A stretch of 64,000 bases of DNA from Kluyvera georgiana ATCC 51603 (lineage in GTDB: Bacteria; Pseudomonadota; Gammaproteobacteria; Enterobacterales; Enterobacteriaceae): positions 1 through 64,000 of the forward strand of contig NZ_LXEU01000043.1 in the NCBI RefSeq assembly GCF_001654985.1, read 5' to 3'. Below the pieces are notes generated by a model, which was not told where the DNA came from, made no database searches, and saw only the letters and a program-made list of their open reading frames with translations. This document shows positions 1 through 11,380 of this stretch, piece by piece (within the stretch, counting starts at the first letter, position 1; each line of letters starts with the position of its first letter). The position numbers were made by a program, and so were the translations under genes.

Positions 1-70
1 TTTATGGCGGCGAGACACGAAGGAGATTCTTGCGTAAAGCCGCTTCACTTACCGCTTGTCATCTCATTCT
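1..70. other. Left flank, no gene recognised
   Basis: These 70 bases precede the stop codon of ycgB. In E. coli K-12 the convergent neighbour on this side is fadR, but none of the three forward frames gives a FadR C-terminus, so fadR, if present, ends before the window starts. I see nothing else here. Confidence 0.4.
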
Positions 71-1603
71 TTACAGCGCATTCGGCCTTGGCGGGCAACG
101 TTCAAGCAGCTCAATACTACCGTCGGCGTTCTGCTGCTCCAGATGTACATCAAACCCCCACAGGCGATGGACATGTTTCAGCACCTCTTTGCGCCCTTTA
201 TCCAGCGGCGCGCGGTTGTGCGGGACGTAACGCAGGGTCAGCGAGCGGTCGCCGCGCAGGTCAACATTCCACACCTGTATATTCGGCTCAAGATTACTGA
301 GATTATATTGGGAAGAGAGCTGGGAGCGGATTTCCCGATAGCCCTCTTCGTTGTGAATAGCCGAAATCTCCAGATAATTATTGCGATCGTCGTCCAGAAC
401 GGTAAACAGCCGGAAGTCACGCATGATTTTCGGCGACAGGAACTGGCTGATAAAACTCTCGTCTTTGAAGTCACGCATTGCAAAGTGCAGGGTGGTCAGC
501 CAGTCGGAACCGGCGATGTCCGGGAACCAGTACTTGTCCTCATCGGTCGGGTTCTGACAGATGCGCTTAATATCCTGGAACATGGCAAAGCCCAGCGCAT
601 ACGGGTTGATACCGCTATACCAGGGGCTATTGTACGGCGGCTGGAATACCACGTTAGTGTGACTGTGCAGGAATTCCAGCATAAAGCGCTCGGTCACTTT
701 GCCTTCATCATACAGGTGGTTAAGGATGGTATAGTGCCAGAAGGTCGCCCAGCCTTCGTTCATCACCTGCGTCTGTTTCTGCGGGTAGAAATACTGGCTC
801 ACCTTGCGCACGATACGCAGAATCTCCCGCTGCCACGGTTCCAGCAGCGGCGCGTTCTTTTCCATAAAGTACAGCAGGTTCTCCTGCGGCTCGGAAGGGT
901 AGCGGCGCGCGGACTCGACGGCTTTCTCTTCATCGCGCTTCGGTAGCGTGCGCCACAGGGTATTCACCTGGCTTTGCAGGTACTCTTCACGGCTCTTCTG
1001 CCGCGCCTTTTCTTCCTGCAGCGAGATTTTTGACGGCCGTTTATAGCGGTCAACGCCGTAGTTCATCAGCGCATGGCACGAGTCGAGCAGGCGTTCCACT
1101 TCATCCACGCCGTAGCGCTCTTCGCATTCGGTAATGTATTTCCGCGCGAACAGCAGATAGTCGACGATCGAACTGGCATCGGTCCAGCTGCGGAACAGAT
1201 AGTTGTTTTTAAAGAAAGAGTTGTGTCCGTAGCAGGCATGCGCCATCACCAGCGCCTGCATGGTGATGGTGTTCTCTTCCATCAGATAGGCAATACAGGG
1301 GTTGGAGTTAATAACAATTTCATAGGCCAGACCCTGCTGCCCGTGCTTATACTGGCGCTCGGTCTCAATAAACTTTTTACCAAACGACCAGTGGGGGTAG
1401 TTAATCGGCATCCCGACGCTGGAGTAGGCATCCATCATCTGCTCAGAGGTAATGACTTCAATCTGATGCGGATAGGTATCCAGTCGGTATAGCTTCGCCA
1501 CCCGGTCAATTTCCGCCAGGTAGGTTTCCAGCAGCGAAAACGTCCAGTCGGGTCCATCGCTCAGACGAGTTGCATCCTTATTCATCGAGTCAATCGTAGC
1601 CAT
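71..1603 (-). CDS. ycgB: SpoVR family protein YcgB
   Basis: The 510-residue product has the length and sequence of E. coli YcgB, a cytoplasmic SpoVR-family protein. Conserved stretches include HACYGHNSFFKNN (about residues 122-134) and NEGWATFWH (282-290), rich in His and Glu; these are the family's signature regions but no reaction is established. In enterobacteria ycgB is linked functionally to the kinase yeaG (prkA) and yeaH and belongs to the general stress regulon. It is divergent from dadA across a 325-base control region, the same arrangement as in E. coli. Family assignment is certain; molecular function is unknown. Confidence 0.95.
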   Translation of the reverse strand: MATIDSMNKDATRLSDGPDWTFSLLETYLAEIDRVAKLYRLDTYPHQIEVITSEQMMDAYSSVGMPINYPHWSFGKKFIETERQYKHGQQGLAYEIVINSNPCIAYLMEENTITMQALVMAHACYGHNSFFKNNYLFRSWTDASSIVDYLLFARKYITECEERYGVDEVERLLDSCHALMNYGVDRYKRPSKISLQEEKARQKSREEYLQSQVNTLWRTLPKRDEEKAVESARRYPSEPQENLLYFMEKNAPLLEPWQREILRIVRKVSQYFYPQKQTQVMNEGWATFWHYTILNHLYDEGKVTERFMLEFLHSHTNVVFQPPYNSPWYSGINPYALGFAMFQDIKRICQNPTDEDKYWFPDIAGSDWLTTLHFAMRDFKDESFISQFLSPKIMRDFRLFTVLDDDRNNYLEISAIHNEEGYREIRSQLSSQYNLSNLEPNIQVWNVDLRGDRSLTLRYVPHNRAPLDKGRKEVLKHVHRLWGFDVHLEQQNADGSIELLERCPPRPNAL

Positions 1604-1928
1604 TAGCGCGCCCTCATTGTTGGCGACTCTCTCTGTCTGGAGAGCCTCTCTTCAAGAATAGAACACCGCAGAAATTCTGTAACAACCACGTTTTCTAAAC
1701 TTCATGATTTATTCATTTTACTGGCGATATTTTTGCTCATTCTCAGCATTTTATGCTGACAAAAAATTGCGCACAGCAGGAGATGTCAACTTCACCGCTA
1801 CCCCGCAGCATGCGCGCTGTGTGAAGTCAGTCACCATAAAAAAAGCGTATGTTGAATAATATTTTCATCTGGGTTATCAATTTGTAATTAGAAGATTGTT
1901 CTTTTACTCATTCTGGATTGGAGTGGCT
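1604..1928. promoter_or_regulatory. ycgB-dadA divergent control region with CRP-like site
   Basis: This 325-base stretch separates ycgB from dadA. A CRP-like site, TGTGA-agtcag-TCACC, lies at 1820-1835. It fits the known activation of E. coli dadAX by CRP together with Lrp. The rest is AT-rich, as expected for Lrp binding, but I cannot place individual Lrp sites. A GGAG ribosome-binding site at about 1919-1922 selects the ATG at 1929 for dadA. Confidence 0.6.
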
Positions 1929-3227
1929 ATGCACATTGTCATACTGGGAAGTGGCGTGGTGGGCGTGACCAGCGCCTGGTATTTAAGTCAGGCGGGGCAT
2001 CAGGTAACGGTTATCGACCGTGAGGCCGGTCCGGCGCTCGAGACCAGCGCCGCTAACGCCGGGCAAATCTCTCCGGGCTATGCCGCGCCCTGGGCGGCAC
2101 CGGGCGTGCCGCTTAAGGCGATTAAATGGATGTTCCAGCGCCATGCGCCGCTGGCGATTCGCCTGGACGGCACCGGTTTCCAGCTGAAGTGGATGTGGCA
2201 AATGCTGCGCAACTGCGACACGCGACACTATATGGAAAACAAAGGGCGGATGGTGCGCCTGGCGGAGTACAGCCGCGACTGTCTGAAAACCCTGCGTGAA
2301 ACCACCGGTATTGCCTACGAGGGCCGTCAGGGCGGAACGTTGCAACTGTTCCGCACCGCCCAACAGTATGAGAACGCCACCCGCGATATCGCCGTGCTGG
2401 AAGATGCGGGGGTGCCGTATCAACTGCTGGAAGCCTCGCGTCTCGCCGAGGTTGAACCGGCGCTGGCGGAGGTTGCCCATAAGCTGACCGGCGGCCTGCG
2501 CTTGCCCAACGATGAAACCGGCGACTGCCAGCTGTTTACCCAGCGGTTGGCGAAAATGGCTGAGCAGGCGGGCGTGCAGTTCCGCTTCAATACGCCGGTA
2601 GACAGCCTGATTAAAGAGGGCGAACGCATTGTCGGCGTGAAGTGCGGCGACGAAGTGGTCAAAGCCGATGCTTACGTGATGGCTTTTGGTTCTTACTCTA
2701 CCGCCATGCTCAAAGGGCTGGTGGATATCCCGGTTTATCCGCTGAAGGGCTACTCGCTGACCATTCCGATCGTTGAAGAAAGCGGGGCGCCGGTATCCAC
2801 GATCCTTGATGAGACCTATAAAATCGCGATTACCCGCTTTGACAACCGTATCCGCGTTGGCGGCATGGCGGAGATCGTTGGCTTTAATACCGAGCTGCTC
2901 CAGCCGCGTCGCGAGACGCTGGAGATGGTCGTGCGCGATCTGTTCCCGCGCGGCGGCCACGTGGAAGAGGCTACGTTCTGGACCGGACTGCGTCCAATGA
3001 CCCCGGACGGCACGCCGGTGGTCGGCAAAACGGCGTTCAAAAATCTGTGGCTTAATACCGGCCACGGGACGCTGGGCTGGACCATGTCCTGCGGTTCCGG
3101 CCAGCTGCTGAGCGATCTGATGTCTGGCAGAATGCCGGCTATCCCCTATGATGATCTCAGCGTCGCACGTTATTCGCCGGGCTTCACGCCCACTCGTTTG
3201 CAGCACTTGCATGGTGCGCACCACTAA
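1929..3227 (+). CDS. dadA: D-amino acid dehydrogenase, small subunit
   Basis: DadA oxidatively deaminates D-amino acids, chiefly D-alanine, to 2-oxo acids and passes electrons to the respiratory chain at the inner face of the membrane. The N-terminus carries the FAD-binding Rossmann motif GSGVVG (residues 7-12), followed by [20 protein letters not shown] (about 40-59), a DadA hallmark. The ATG at 1929 gives 432 residues, the same as E. coli DadA; an upstream in-frame start at 1896 would add 11 residues and lacks a good Shine-Dalgarno. dadX follows after 9 bases, so the two form the L-alanine catabolic operon (racemase feeding the dehydrogenase). Expect alanine/Lrp and CRP control. Confidence 0.97.
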   Translation: MHIVILGSGVVGVTSAWYLSQAGHQVTVIDREAGPALETSAANAGQISPGYAAPWAAPGVPLKAIKWMFQRHAPLAIRLDGTGFQLKWMWQMLRNCDTRHYMENKGRMVRLAEYSRDCLKTLRETTGIAYEGRQGGTLQLFRTAQQYENATRDIAVLEDAGVPYQLLEASRLAEVEPALAEVAHKLTGGLRLPNDETGDCQLFTQRLAKMAEQAGVQFRFNTPVDSLIKEGERIVGVKCGDEVVKADAYVMAFGSYSTAMLKGLVDIPVYPLKGYSLTIPIVEESGAPVSTILDETYKIAITRFDNRIRVGGMAEIVGFNTELLQPRRETLEMVVRDLFPRGGHVEEATFWTGLRPMTPDGTPVVGKTAFKNLWLNTGHGTLGWTMSCGSGQLLSDLMSGRMPAIPYDDLSVARYSPGFTPTRLQHLHGAHH

Positions 3228-3236
3228 GGAGAACGC

Positions 3237-4307
3237 ATGTCACGTCCCGTGCTCGCCAGCATTAATCTGCAGGCGCTAAGATACAATCTTGCTATTGCCC
3301 GACGGGCCGCTAATGGGGCCCGCGTGTGGTCGGTGGTGAAGGCCAACGCCTATGGCCATGGCCTGGATCGGGTATGGAATGCCCTGAAGGAAACCGACGG
3401 TTTTGCGATGCTCAACCTGGAGGAGGCGATTCTGCTGCGTGAACGCGGCTGGAAAGGGCCGATTCTGCTGCTGGAAGGTTTTTTCCATGCCGACGAACTG
3501 GAGCTGTTTGATAAATATCGGCTGACCACCAGCGTGCACAGCAACTGGCAGATTAAAGCGCTACAGAATGCCAGGCTGCATGCGCCAATTGATGTCTATC
3601 TGAAAGTGAACAGCGGGATGAACCGTCTCGGTTTTGCACCGGATCGAGTACATACGGTCTGGCAACAACTGCGCGGTATGAAGAACGTCGGCGCGGTGAC
3701 CCTCATGTCGCATTTTGCGCAAGCGGAAAATACCGACGGCGTAACTGAACCGATGCGCCTGATCGCGCAGGCGGCGGAAGGGTTGGACTGTCCACGTTCA
3801 TTAGCCAACTCGGCGGCCACGATGTGGCATCCGGAAACCCATTTCGACTGGGTAAGGCCCGGTATTGTGCTCTACGGCGCGTCGCCTTCCGGCCAGTGGC
3901 AGGATATCGCGAACACCGGCCTCAAGCCGGTGATGACGCTGAGCAGCCAGATTATCGGCGTGCAGAACCTCAAACCCGGCGATGCGGTGGGGTATGGCAG
4001 TCGCTATCGCGCGAAAGAAGAGCAGCGTATTGGCATTGTTGCCTGCGGTTACGCCGACGGCTACCCGCGTATTGCCGCCAACGGCACCCCGGTGCTGGTG
4101 GATGGGATTCGTACCGGTACGGTTGGCGCTATCTCGATGGATATGCTGGCAGTGGACTTAACGCCGTGCCCGCAGGCAGGAATTGGTACTGCCGTTGAGC
4201 TGTGGGGGCAGGAAATTAAGATTGATGAAGTGGCTGCCAGCGCCCGTACCGTCGGCTATGAGCTAATGTGTGCGCTGGCGCCGCGCGTTCCCGTTGTGAC
4301 AGTGTAA
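3237..4307 (+). CDS. dadX: Catabolic alanine racemase
   Basis: DadX interconverts L- and D-alanine, supplying D-alanine to DadA. The 356-residue length equals E. coli DadX. Lys35 in VVKANAYGHG is the PLP-binding lysine and Tyr253 in VGYGSRY is the second catalytic base of fold-type III alanine racemases. The ATG at 3237 has an AAGGAG ribosome-binding site and lies 9 bases after dadA, so the pair is co-transcribed. The biosynthetic paralogue Alr should be elsewhere; context with dadA makes DadX the right call. Confidence 0.97.
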   Translation: MSRPVLASINLQALRYNLAIARRAANGARVWSVVKANAYGHGLDRVWNALKETDGFAMLNLEEAILLRERGWKGPILLLEGFFHADELELFDKYRLTTSVHSNWQIKALQNARLHAPIDVYLKVNSGMNRLGFAPDRVHTVWQQLRGMKNVGAVTLMSHFAQAENTDGVTEPMRLIAQAAEGLDCPRSLANSAATMWHPETHFDWVRPGIVLYGASPSGQWQDIANTGLKPVMTLSSQIIGVQNLKPGDAVGYGSRYRAKEEQRIGIVACGYADGYPRIAANGTPVLVDGIRTGTVGAISMDMLAVDLTPCPQAGIGTAVELWGQEIKIDEVAASARTVGYELMCALAPRVPVVTV

Positions 4308-4318
4308 CCTTTACGTGT

Positions 4319-4400
4319 TTGCCCGGTGGCGCTGTGCTTACCGGGCCTACAATCGTTCACCACTCCCGCAAGCCGGATAGGCCACAGCGCCATTGGGCAA
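4319..4400. repeat. REP/BIME-type palindromic repeats
   Basis: Between the convergent ends of dadX and cvrA are two REP-like units: one with paired GCCCGGTGGCGC and GCTTACCGGGC ends (about 4320-4346), and a second with AGCCGGATAGGCCACAGCGC (about 4371-4390). Extragenic palindromes of this kind sit at 3' ends of enterobacterial operons, where they stabilise transcripts and bind gyrase or integration host factor. No separate uridine-rich terminator is visible. Confidence 0.7.
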
Positions 4401-4408
4401 CAAACACG

Positions 4409-6145
<1,737 letters not shown>

Positions 6146-6237
6146 TCACGCACTCCCCTAATCGTGCTTGCTGGTAACAAAACGTTACCATAATTAGGGC
6201 GTGAGCATTGGACTAATAAGCGGTGTTTATTGTTTTT

Positions 6238-7152
6238 TTATTCACTTAATACCGGATGACCGCTCAACGTGAGCGTTGAATGACCAGACGCATGGATCAA
6301 CTGCGCCTGTGCGCCCAGCGCCAGCGTCACCGTGCGCTGCTCATGGCCAAAATCGAGACCGGTAATCAGCGGAATCGCCAGCCGTGAACGCAGGTAATCA
6401 TACATGGCGTTGAGATCGTAGCCTGCGTCGTAATCGTTCGGCGCCGCGCCGGTAAAACTACCCAGCACAACGGCTCGCTGGCGTGAAAAAATGCCCGCGT
6501 GCAGCAGTTGTAACAGCATGCGTTCAACGCGGAACGGATGCTCGTTGATGTCTTCCAGCACCAGAATGCCGTCGCGAATCTCCGGGAGCCACGGCGTACC
6601 TATCAGCGAAACGATCATGGCCAGGTTCCCTCCCCACAGCGTGCCCTGCGCCTCACAGGCCGGGCCGTCGCCACGCCACTCGACGGAATAGGTCGGATTT
6701 TTCAGGGCCTGCCAGAAGTGCCTTTCGGTAAAATCGTTTAGCGTTTCGGCACCGAAGTTCCCGGCCAGCATCGGCCCGCTAAAGGTAATGACGTTGCCGT
6801 GGGCCAGTAGCCCCATCTGGATGGCGGTAAAATCGCTGTGGCCGCAGATAAGCAGCGGATCGCGCTGTTGGCGAGCCGCCAGCCCCTGCCAGTCGATGCG
6901 ATCAAGTAATCGGCTCGCGCCGTAGCCGCCGCGTACCGGCATCACAATCTGATTTTTACCCGTCAGCGAAACAAGACCGTTAAGATCGCCCAGTCTTTCG
7001 CTTTCCGTGCCGGCAAAACGGCGGTCGCGACGGGCGATAACCTGCTGATGGGTGACCTGATGTCCGGCCTCTTCTAATCGCGACACCCCGCGCAGCGCGG
7101 CGGACTGGTTAATGCAATAGCCGGAAGGGGCGATAAGATGAAACTGAGACAT
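6238..7152 (-). CDS. ldcA: Muramoyltetrapeptide carboxypeptidase (L,D-carboxypeptidase A)
   Basis: LdcA removes the terminal D-alanine from murein tetrapeptides in the cytoplasm, a required step of peptidoglycan recycling. The 304-residue length equals E. coli LdcA. The peptidase S66 nucleophile is Ser106 in GHSDFT, and the Glu and His partners lie in the C-terminal domain, as in the family. It is divergent from the lytic transglycosylase gene emtA, so two murein-turnover genes share a 93-base control region. Confidence 0.96.
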   Translation of the reverse strand: MSQFHLIAPSGYCINQSAALRGVSRLEEAGHQVTHQQVIARRDRRFAGTESERLGDLNGLVSLTGKNQIVMPVRGGYGASRLLDRIDWQGLAARQQRDPLLICGHSDFTAIQMGLLAHGNVITFSGPMLAGNFGAETLNDFTERHFWQALKNPTYSVEWRGDGPACEAQGTLWGGNLAMIVSLIGTPWLPEIRDGILVLEDINEHPFRVERMLLQLLHAGIFSRQRAVVLGSFTGAAPNDYDAGYDLNAMYDYLRSRLAIPLITGLDFGHEQRTVTLALGAQAQLIHASGHSTLTLSGHPVLSE

Positions 7153-7245
7153 GGCATTTCCTTGCTGAGTACGAAACGAGTATCATGCCGCCTGAGCCAG
7201 TGGTTGTCATTAACGGCAGCAAAGTTCAGCTAAAAGGATAGATGC

Positions 7246-7857
7246 GTGAAATTAAGATGGTTTGCTTTTTTAATTGTATTACTCGCCGGATGTAGCTCTA
7301 AATCGGATTACCGTAATCCGCCATGGAACCCTGAAGTGCCGGTAAAGCGAGCGATGCAGTGGATGCCCATTAGCGAAAAAGCCGGTGCGGCATGGGGCGT
7401 TAGCCCACGCTTGATCACCGCGATTATTGCCGTAGAGTCCGGCGGGAATCCGACCCTGGTCAGCAAATCAAACGCGGTTGGCCTGATGCAGCTGAAGGCC
7501 TCCACCTCCGGGCTGGACGTTTACCGTTATATGGGCTGGAGCGGCCAGCCGTCGACCAGCGAACTGAAAAATCCGGAGCGTAATATCTCAATGGGGGCGG
7601 CCTATCTGAGCATTCTGGAGCACGGCTCGCTGGCGGGCATTAACGACCCGGAAGTGATGCAGTATGCGCTGGTGGTGTCCTACGCGAACGGCGCAGGTGC
7701 GCTGCTGCGCACCTTCTCATCAGACCGCAAAAAGGCGATTGCCGAAATTAACGAACTGGATAAGGATGAATTCTTCGAGCATGTTGTGAAGAAACATCCG
7801 GCGCCGCAGGCGCCACGCTATATCTGGAAAGTACAGAAAGCGATGGACGCCATGTAG
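7246..7857 (+). CDS. emtA: Membrane-bound lytic murein endotransglycosylase E
   Basis: EmtA cleaves glycan strands internally, releasing 1,6-anhydro-muropeptides at the inner leaflet of the outer membrane. The lipobox LLAGC places lipidation at Cys16; the catalytic Glu64 lies in AVESGGNP, followed by the goose-lysozyme-like motif NAVGLMQL. The start is GTG at 7246, giving 203 residues as in E. coli; the codon is preceded by an AAGGA element. The stop codon abuts the stop of convergent ycgR with no bases between. Confidence 0.95.
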   Translation: MKLRWFAFLIVLLAGCSSKSDYRNPPWNPEVPVKRAMQWMPISEKAGAAWGVSPRLITAIIAVESGGNPTLVSKSNAVGLMQLKASTSGLDVYRYMGWSGQPSTSELKNPERNISMGAAYLSILEHGSLAGINDPEVMQYALVVSYANGAGALLRTFSSDRKKAIAEINELDKDEFFEHVVKKHPAPQAPRYIWKVQKAMDAM

Positions 7858-8589
7858 TTAGCGGACGTTATTGGCCCGTTCGCGGGCCTCTCGCTCCAGT
7901 GAAAAGATAATGCGCTGGAGCGAGCGTTCAAGTACCGGCGTCATATGCAGAAAACGAAAGCTCAGGCGCGGGGTGACAATCGTTTCGTTTTTGCTGTCAA
8001 CCACCTTACGTTCGCTGATCGCCAGCAGTTGCGCATCAAAGCGGAAACGTCCCCATTGTCCCATATCCAGCTCAATCTCTTTCAGTTCGATACCCGGCTG
8101 CAGACTCTCCGGCGCGGGGCCTTCCAGAAGCGCGCCCATGCCTCCCAGCGATAAATCAAACAGTCGAAAGCGTAGCGGGCTTTTATCCGGCAGCGTGGCG
8201 ACGCCATAGTAGGGCGGGTGTAGCGGCGCGGGCATGCGAAAAAACTCACGACGTTGAATAAACCAGAGCGCCGGCGGGGTAGGCATCACAAAGGCCGGTA
8301 GCCCTTGAAAATCTTCGACCCGCATTTCCGCAATAGTAAATTCGATTTTTGCGCCGTTGGTTTCCGCCACGATGCTGATATTTTTGGCGGCACGCGCGGC
8401 ATCGTTGTCTTCTTCACGACTGCCAAAATCAATGACCAGATGCTCCTGGCTGGCGTCGAGAATACGGCTAATAAACTGGCGAGAAGACCAGCTCACGCGC
8501 AGCGCGGCGTTGGTGCGCTGAAGATCGCGTAAAATATTGAGTACGGCTAGCGGGTTTTGCTTAAGAAACTGTGCGTTATGCTCACTCAC
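7858..8589 (-). CDS. ycgR: Flagellar brake protein YcgR (cyclic-di-GMP effector)
   Basis: YcgR binds cyclic-di-GMP and then acts on the flagellar motor to slow swimming. The 243 residues comprise an N-terminal YcgR_N (PilZN) domain and a C-terminal PilZ domain. Both PilZ nucleotide-binding signatures are intact: the RxxxR pair Arg114/Arg118 in QRREFFRMP and D145-x-S-x-x-G in DLSLGG. A sigma-28 promoter lies upstream at 8624-8650, which places the gene in the flagellar class 3 regulon as in E. coli and implies the organism is flagellated. Confidence 0.96.
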   Translation of the reverse strand: MSEHNAQFLKQNPLAVLNILRDLQRTNAALRVSWSSRQFISRILDASQEHLVIDFGSREEDNDAARAAKNISIVAETNGAKIEFTIAEMRVEDFQGLPAFVMPTPPALWFIQRREFFRMPAPLHPPYYGVATLPDKSPLRFRLFDLSLGGMGALLEGPAPESLQPGIELKEIELDMGQWGRFRFDAQLLAISERKVVDSKNETIVTPRLSFRFLHMTPVLERSLQRIIFSLEREARERANNVR

Positions 8590-8623
8590 CTGAATGGCTC
8601 CTGAAGGGCAGGTTCTTTATAAG

Positions 8624-8650
8624 ATATCGGCGTCGAAAAATAGAACTTAA
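8624..8650 (-). promoter_or_regulatory. FliA (sigma-28) promoter of ycgR
   Basis: On the minus strand, TTAAGTTC (8650-8643), 11 bases, then GCCGATAT (8631-8624) match the FliA consensus TAAAGTTT-N11-GCCGATAA with correct spacing. The element ends 34 bases before the ycgR start codon. Confidence 0.85.
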
Positions 8651-8857
8651 GCATCTAATTGGAAATATTTAACATCACGACAGATTTGCGCAGTGTAACG
8701 GACTTAAGACAGTACCTACATCAATATTCGTATTTATCCGTATAAAATATCATCGTTACGCCAGGTTTTTTAAGAACAATTACCTATACTTGAAACATTA
8801 GCGGCGCAGAATGTCGGCGCTTTTATTGCTGTTAATGGAACAGGAGAGGTGGGAAAA

Positions 8858-9112
8858 ATGGGTATTATTACCTGGATTATTTTTGGTCTGATTGCCGGTG
8901 TTATTGCCAAATTCATTATGCCGGGACGCGATGGGGGTGGCTTTATCCTCACCTGTATCCTGGGTATTGTGGGTGCGGTAGTGGGCGGTTGGCTTGCGAC
9001 CACGTTTGGCATCGGTGGCAGCGTCACCGGTTTTAACCTGCACAGCTTCCTGGTCGCCGTGGTTGGCGCCATCGTTGTGCTGGCGGTATTCCGCCTGATT
9101 CGCCGCGAATAA
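8858..9112 (+). CDS. ymgE: GlsB/YeaQ/YmgE family membrane protein (transglycosylase-associated)
   Basis: This 84-residue inner-membrane protein has three hydrophobic segments (about residues 2-20, 27-47 and 59-80) and the family's PGRDGGG loop after the first. It matches E. coli YmgE (Tag), a stress-linked protein of unknown biochemical role. The ATG at 8858 is preferred because it yields the family's MGII start; the GTG three codons earlier is a weaker choice. A GAGGTG element precedes it. A rho-independent terminator follows. Confidence 0.92.
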   Translation: MGIITWIIFGLIAGVIAKFIMPGRDGGGFILTCILGIVGAVVGGWLATTFGIGGSVTGFNLHSFLVAVVGAIVVLAVFRLIRRE

Positions 9113-9121
9113 TGTCTTCTG

Positions 9122-9149
9122 ACGGCCCCGTAAGGGGCCGTTTCTTTTT
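9122..9149 (+). terminator. Rho-independent terminator after ymgE
   Basis: CGGCCCC, a four-base GTAA loop, GGGGCCG and then TTTCTTTTT form a classic GC stem with a U-tract, 10 bases after the ymgE stop. It also marks the left edge of the accessory block. Confidence 0.9.
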
Positions 9150-9217
9150 TCGATAAAATCCGATCTGCATCACATTTTTAAATCCCTTCTTATTTTGTTG
9201 TTGAATAGTAAATGCGG

Positions 9218-9232
9218 ATGATAATAATTATC
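9218..9232. promoter_or_regulatory. Fur box upstream of TonB receptor
   Basis: ATGATAATAATTATC differs at one central base from the 15-base core of the Fur consensus GATAATGATAATCATTATC. It sits 28 bases before the receptor start, where Fur would block transcription in iron-replete cells. Confidence 0.85.
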
Positions 9233-9260
9233 GTTCTTTGTTTTTTTGAGCTCAACGATA

Positions 9261-11378
9261 ATGAATAACGCCGTTTTCCACCTTTGCGCACTCTCCGGGA
9301 TGATAACATTCGCGCTTGCATCGCAGGCCTATGCCGATAACAACGAAACCACCATGCTGGTAACCGCCTCCGGCGAGGGGAGCGAACTGGCTGACTGGAC
9401 CAACAGTGCCACCAAATCCGCGGTGGCGGAGAGCAAGACGCCGCAGGTTATCAACACTATCGGCCAGCATGACATCGCCCTGCGTCACGCCACCTCGGTG
9501 AATGAGATTCTGCGTTATGCGCCCGGTGTGGCGACCGAGTCGCGCGGCAGCACGACCTACATGAGCGAATACAAGATTCGCGGCTTTAACGTCGACAACG
9601 AATTCTATAACGGCCTCCAGTTGCCCTATAACGTGACCGGTAATACCAAAGCGCGGATCGACCCGCTGCTGATTGATAGCGTCGATATCCTTAAAGGGCC
9701 GTCCTCGGTGCTCTACGGCAGCGGTTCGCCGGGCGGGTTGGTGAATATTCAAGGGAAGAAACCGCAGACCACGCCGCGCACGGAAGTCAGCTTCATTACC
9801 GGGACTCGCAACCTCAAAGAGGGCTACCTTGACTCGACCGGACGCATCGCCGAGAGCGACTGGAGCTATCGCCTGCTGGGCAAAGCGACCGAGGGTGACG
9901 ATCAGCCCCATACCACGCGCTATGAAGATTATCTGGTGGCGCCCAGCGTGACCTGGCAGCCAGGCGGGAAAACCCGTCTCACGCTGGATGCGTTGGCGCA
10001 AAATACCCCAAGCCTGACGCCATCTAACCCGCTGCCGCTTTCCTATTTGCGCTCCAGCTACGCCAATAAACGCGATTATGCCGGTGACGACTGGAACGGC
10101 TTCAAGCAGCGCCAGTGGATGGTGGGCTACAGCTTTGAACACGAATTCGACAGCGGCTGGGGCATTGCGCAGAAGGCGCGTTACTTTGATATCGACACGC
10201 ATCAGCAGAGCGTCTATTCCACCGGCAATGCAGGTAATCCGGTTTACGAACTGAACCGCTCCGCCTATACCACCGACGAAAATCTGCACAGCTTTAATAT
10301 CGACAACCAGATCACGCGGACGCTGTCGCTTGGCGAGTGGCAGCACCACCTGCTGACAGGGTTCGACTATCAGAAGCTGAATTCGCACTACCATTATCGC
10401 TATTCCAACTATCTGACTCCGCCGCCAAATATGGATATGCGCAACCCGGACTTTGCGCAGGTGAATGAAGGGGCGCTGGGACTGTACACCGCGCAGAAAA
10501 ACCGCCTTTCCTACAACCAGAAGGGTTACTACCTGCAGGACCAGATGGCCTGGGGTGGCCTGAATATTCTTGCCAGCCTACGCTACGACGAATACCAGTC
10601 CGCGACGACCGATTACCTGAACAACGACGAGAAAGCGTGGATCTCTCAGGATCGCGTGACCAAGCGCCTTGGCGTGCTGTACGCCTTTGACAACGGGCTG
10701 TCGCCGTTTATCAGCTATTCCGAAGGGTTTAAACCGGTATCACCGGCTAACGGCCTGACGGCTGAACAGGTGAAACCTACCACCAGCAAGCAGGTGGAAG
10801 GCGGGGTGAAGTACCTGCTGGCGGACTATGCGACCACCTTTACCGCCTCAGTCTTCAATATCCGACAGAAAAACGTGCTGAGCGCGGATCCGAGCTGGGT
10901 GTACCGCCAGACCGGGGAAATTGAGTCCAAAGGGGCAGAGCTGTCGGTCATCAGCCGTCCAACCGACAATATTAACCTGATAGCCAACTACGCCTATACC
11001 CACGCCATCAATACCGAAGATGAGCGCTATCAGGGCAAACGCCCGACGCAGATCCCCGAAAATGCGTTCAACCTGTGGGGCGACTATACCTTCGATCAAA
11101 GCCTGGTGCGCGGGCTGACGATCGGCGCAGGGGCGCGCTATACCGGTCCGATGGAAATCTCGCCGGATAACAAGGCGGGTAAACTGGGGGGCACAACGCA
11201 GTACGATATGTCGCTGTCTTACGATATGTCCGCCGTGGACAGCAGCCTTGCTGGGCTCATGCTGAAAGCCAGCGCACAGAACCTGACCAACAAAGAGACG
11301 TTGACCTGTTATGACAGCACCAACTGCTGGATTGGTCGCGATCGAACCGTGCAGGTGGGGGCGAGCTATACCTTCTGA
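9261..11378 (+). CDS. TonB-dependent siderophore receptor, FhuA/FoxA-like
   Basis: This 705-residue outer-membrane receptor has a signal peptide ending near QAYA (about residue 25), a TonB-box-like ETTMLVTA, a plug domain (IRGFNVDNEFYNGLQ, VDILKGPSSVLYGSG) and a 22-strand-type barrel ending in aromatic Phe. A Cys pair close to the C-terminus (TCYDSTNCW) resembles that of FhuA, so a hydroxamate siderophore such as ferrichrome or a ferrioxamine is the likely ligand; the exact ligand cannot be read from sequence. ATG 9261 gives a proper signal peptide; the in-frame TTG at 9246 does not improve it. A Fur box lies immediately upstream. No periplasmic or ABC partner genes are adjacent, so uptake would rely on host FhuBCD. 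Confidence 0.88.
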   Translation: MNNAVFHLCALSGMITFALASQAYADNNETTMLVTASGEGSELADWTNSATKSAVAESKTPQVINTIGQHDIALRHATSVNEILRYAPGVATESRGSTTYMSEYKIRGFNVDNEFYNGLQLPYNVTGNTKARIDPLLIDSVDILKGPSSVLYGSGSPGGLVNIQGKKPQTTPRTEVSFITGTRNLKEGYLDSTGRIAESDWSYRLLGKATEGDDQPHTTRYEDYLVAPSVTWQPGGKTRLTLDALAQNTPSLTPSNPLPLSYLRSSYANKRDYAGDDWNGFKQRQWMVGYSFEHEFDSGWGIAQKARYFDIDTHQQSVYSTGNAGNPVYELNRSAYTTDENLHSFNIDNQITRTLSLGEWQHHLLTGFDYQKLNSHYHYRYSNYLTPPPNMDMRNPDFAQVNEGALGLYTAQKNRLSYNQKGYYLQDQMAWGGLNILASLRYDEYQSATTDYLNNDEKAWISQDRVTKRLGVLYAFDNGLSPFISYSEGFKPVSPANGLTAEQVKPTTSKQVEGGVKYLLADYATTFTASVFNIRQKNVLSADPSWVYRQTGEIESKGAELSVISRPTDNINLIANYAYTHAINTEDERYQGKRPTQIPENAFNLWGDYTFDQSLVRGLTIGAGARYTGPMEISPDNKAGKLGGTTQYDMSLSYDMSAVDSSLAGLMLKASAQNLTNKETLTCYDSTNCWIGRDRTVQVGASYTF

Positions 11379-11380
11379 TG

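Noticed and set aside
1983-3224. 413-codon open frame antisense to dadA
   Set aside because: It mirrors dadA codon structure, has no ribosome-binding site and shows no recognisable domain.
9252-10394. 380-codon open frame antisense to the TonB receptor
   Set aside because: No start context, no domain, fully inside a strongly supported gene.
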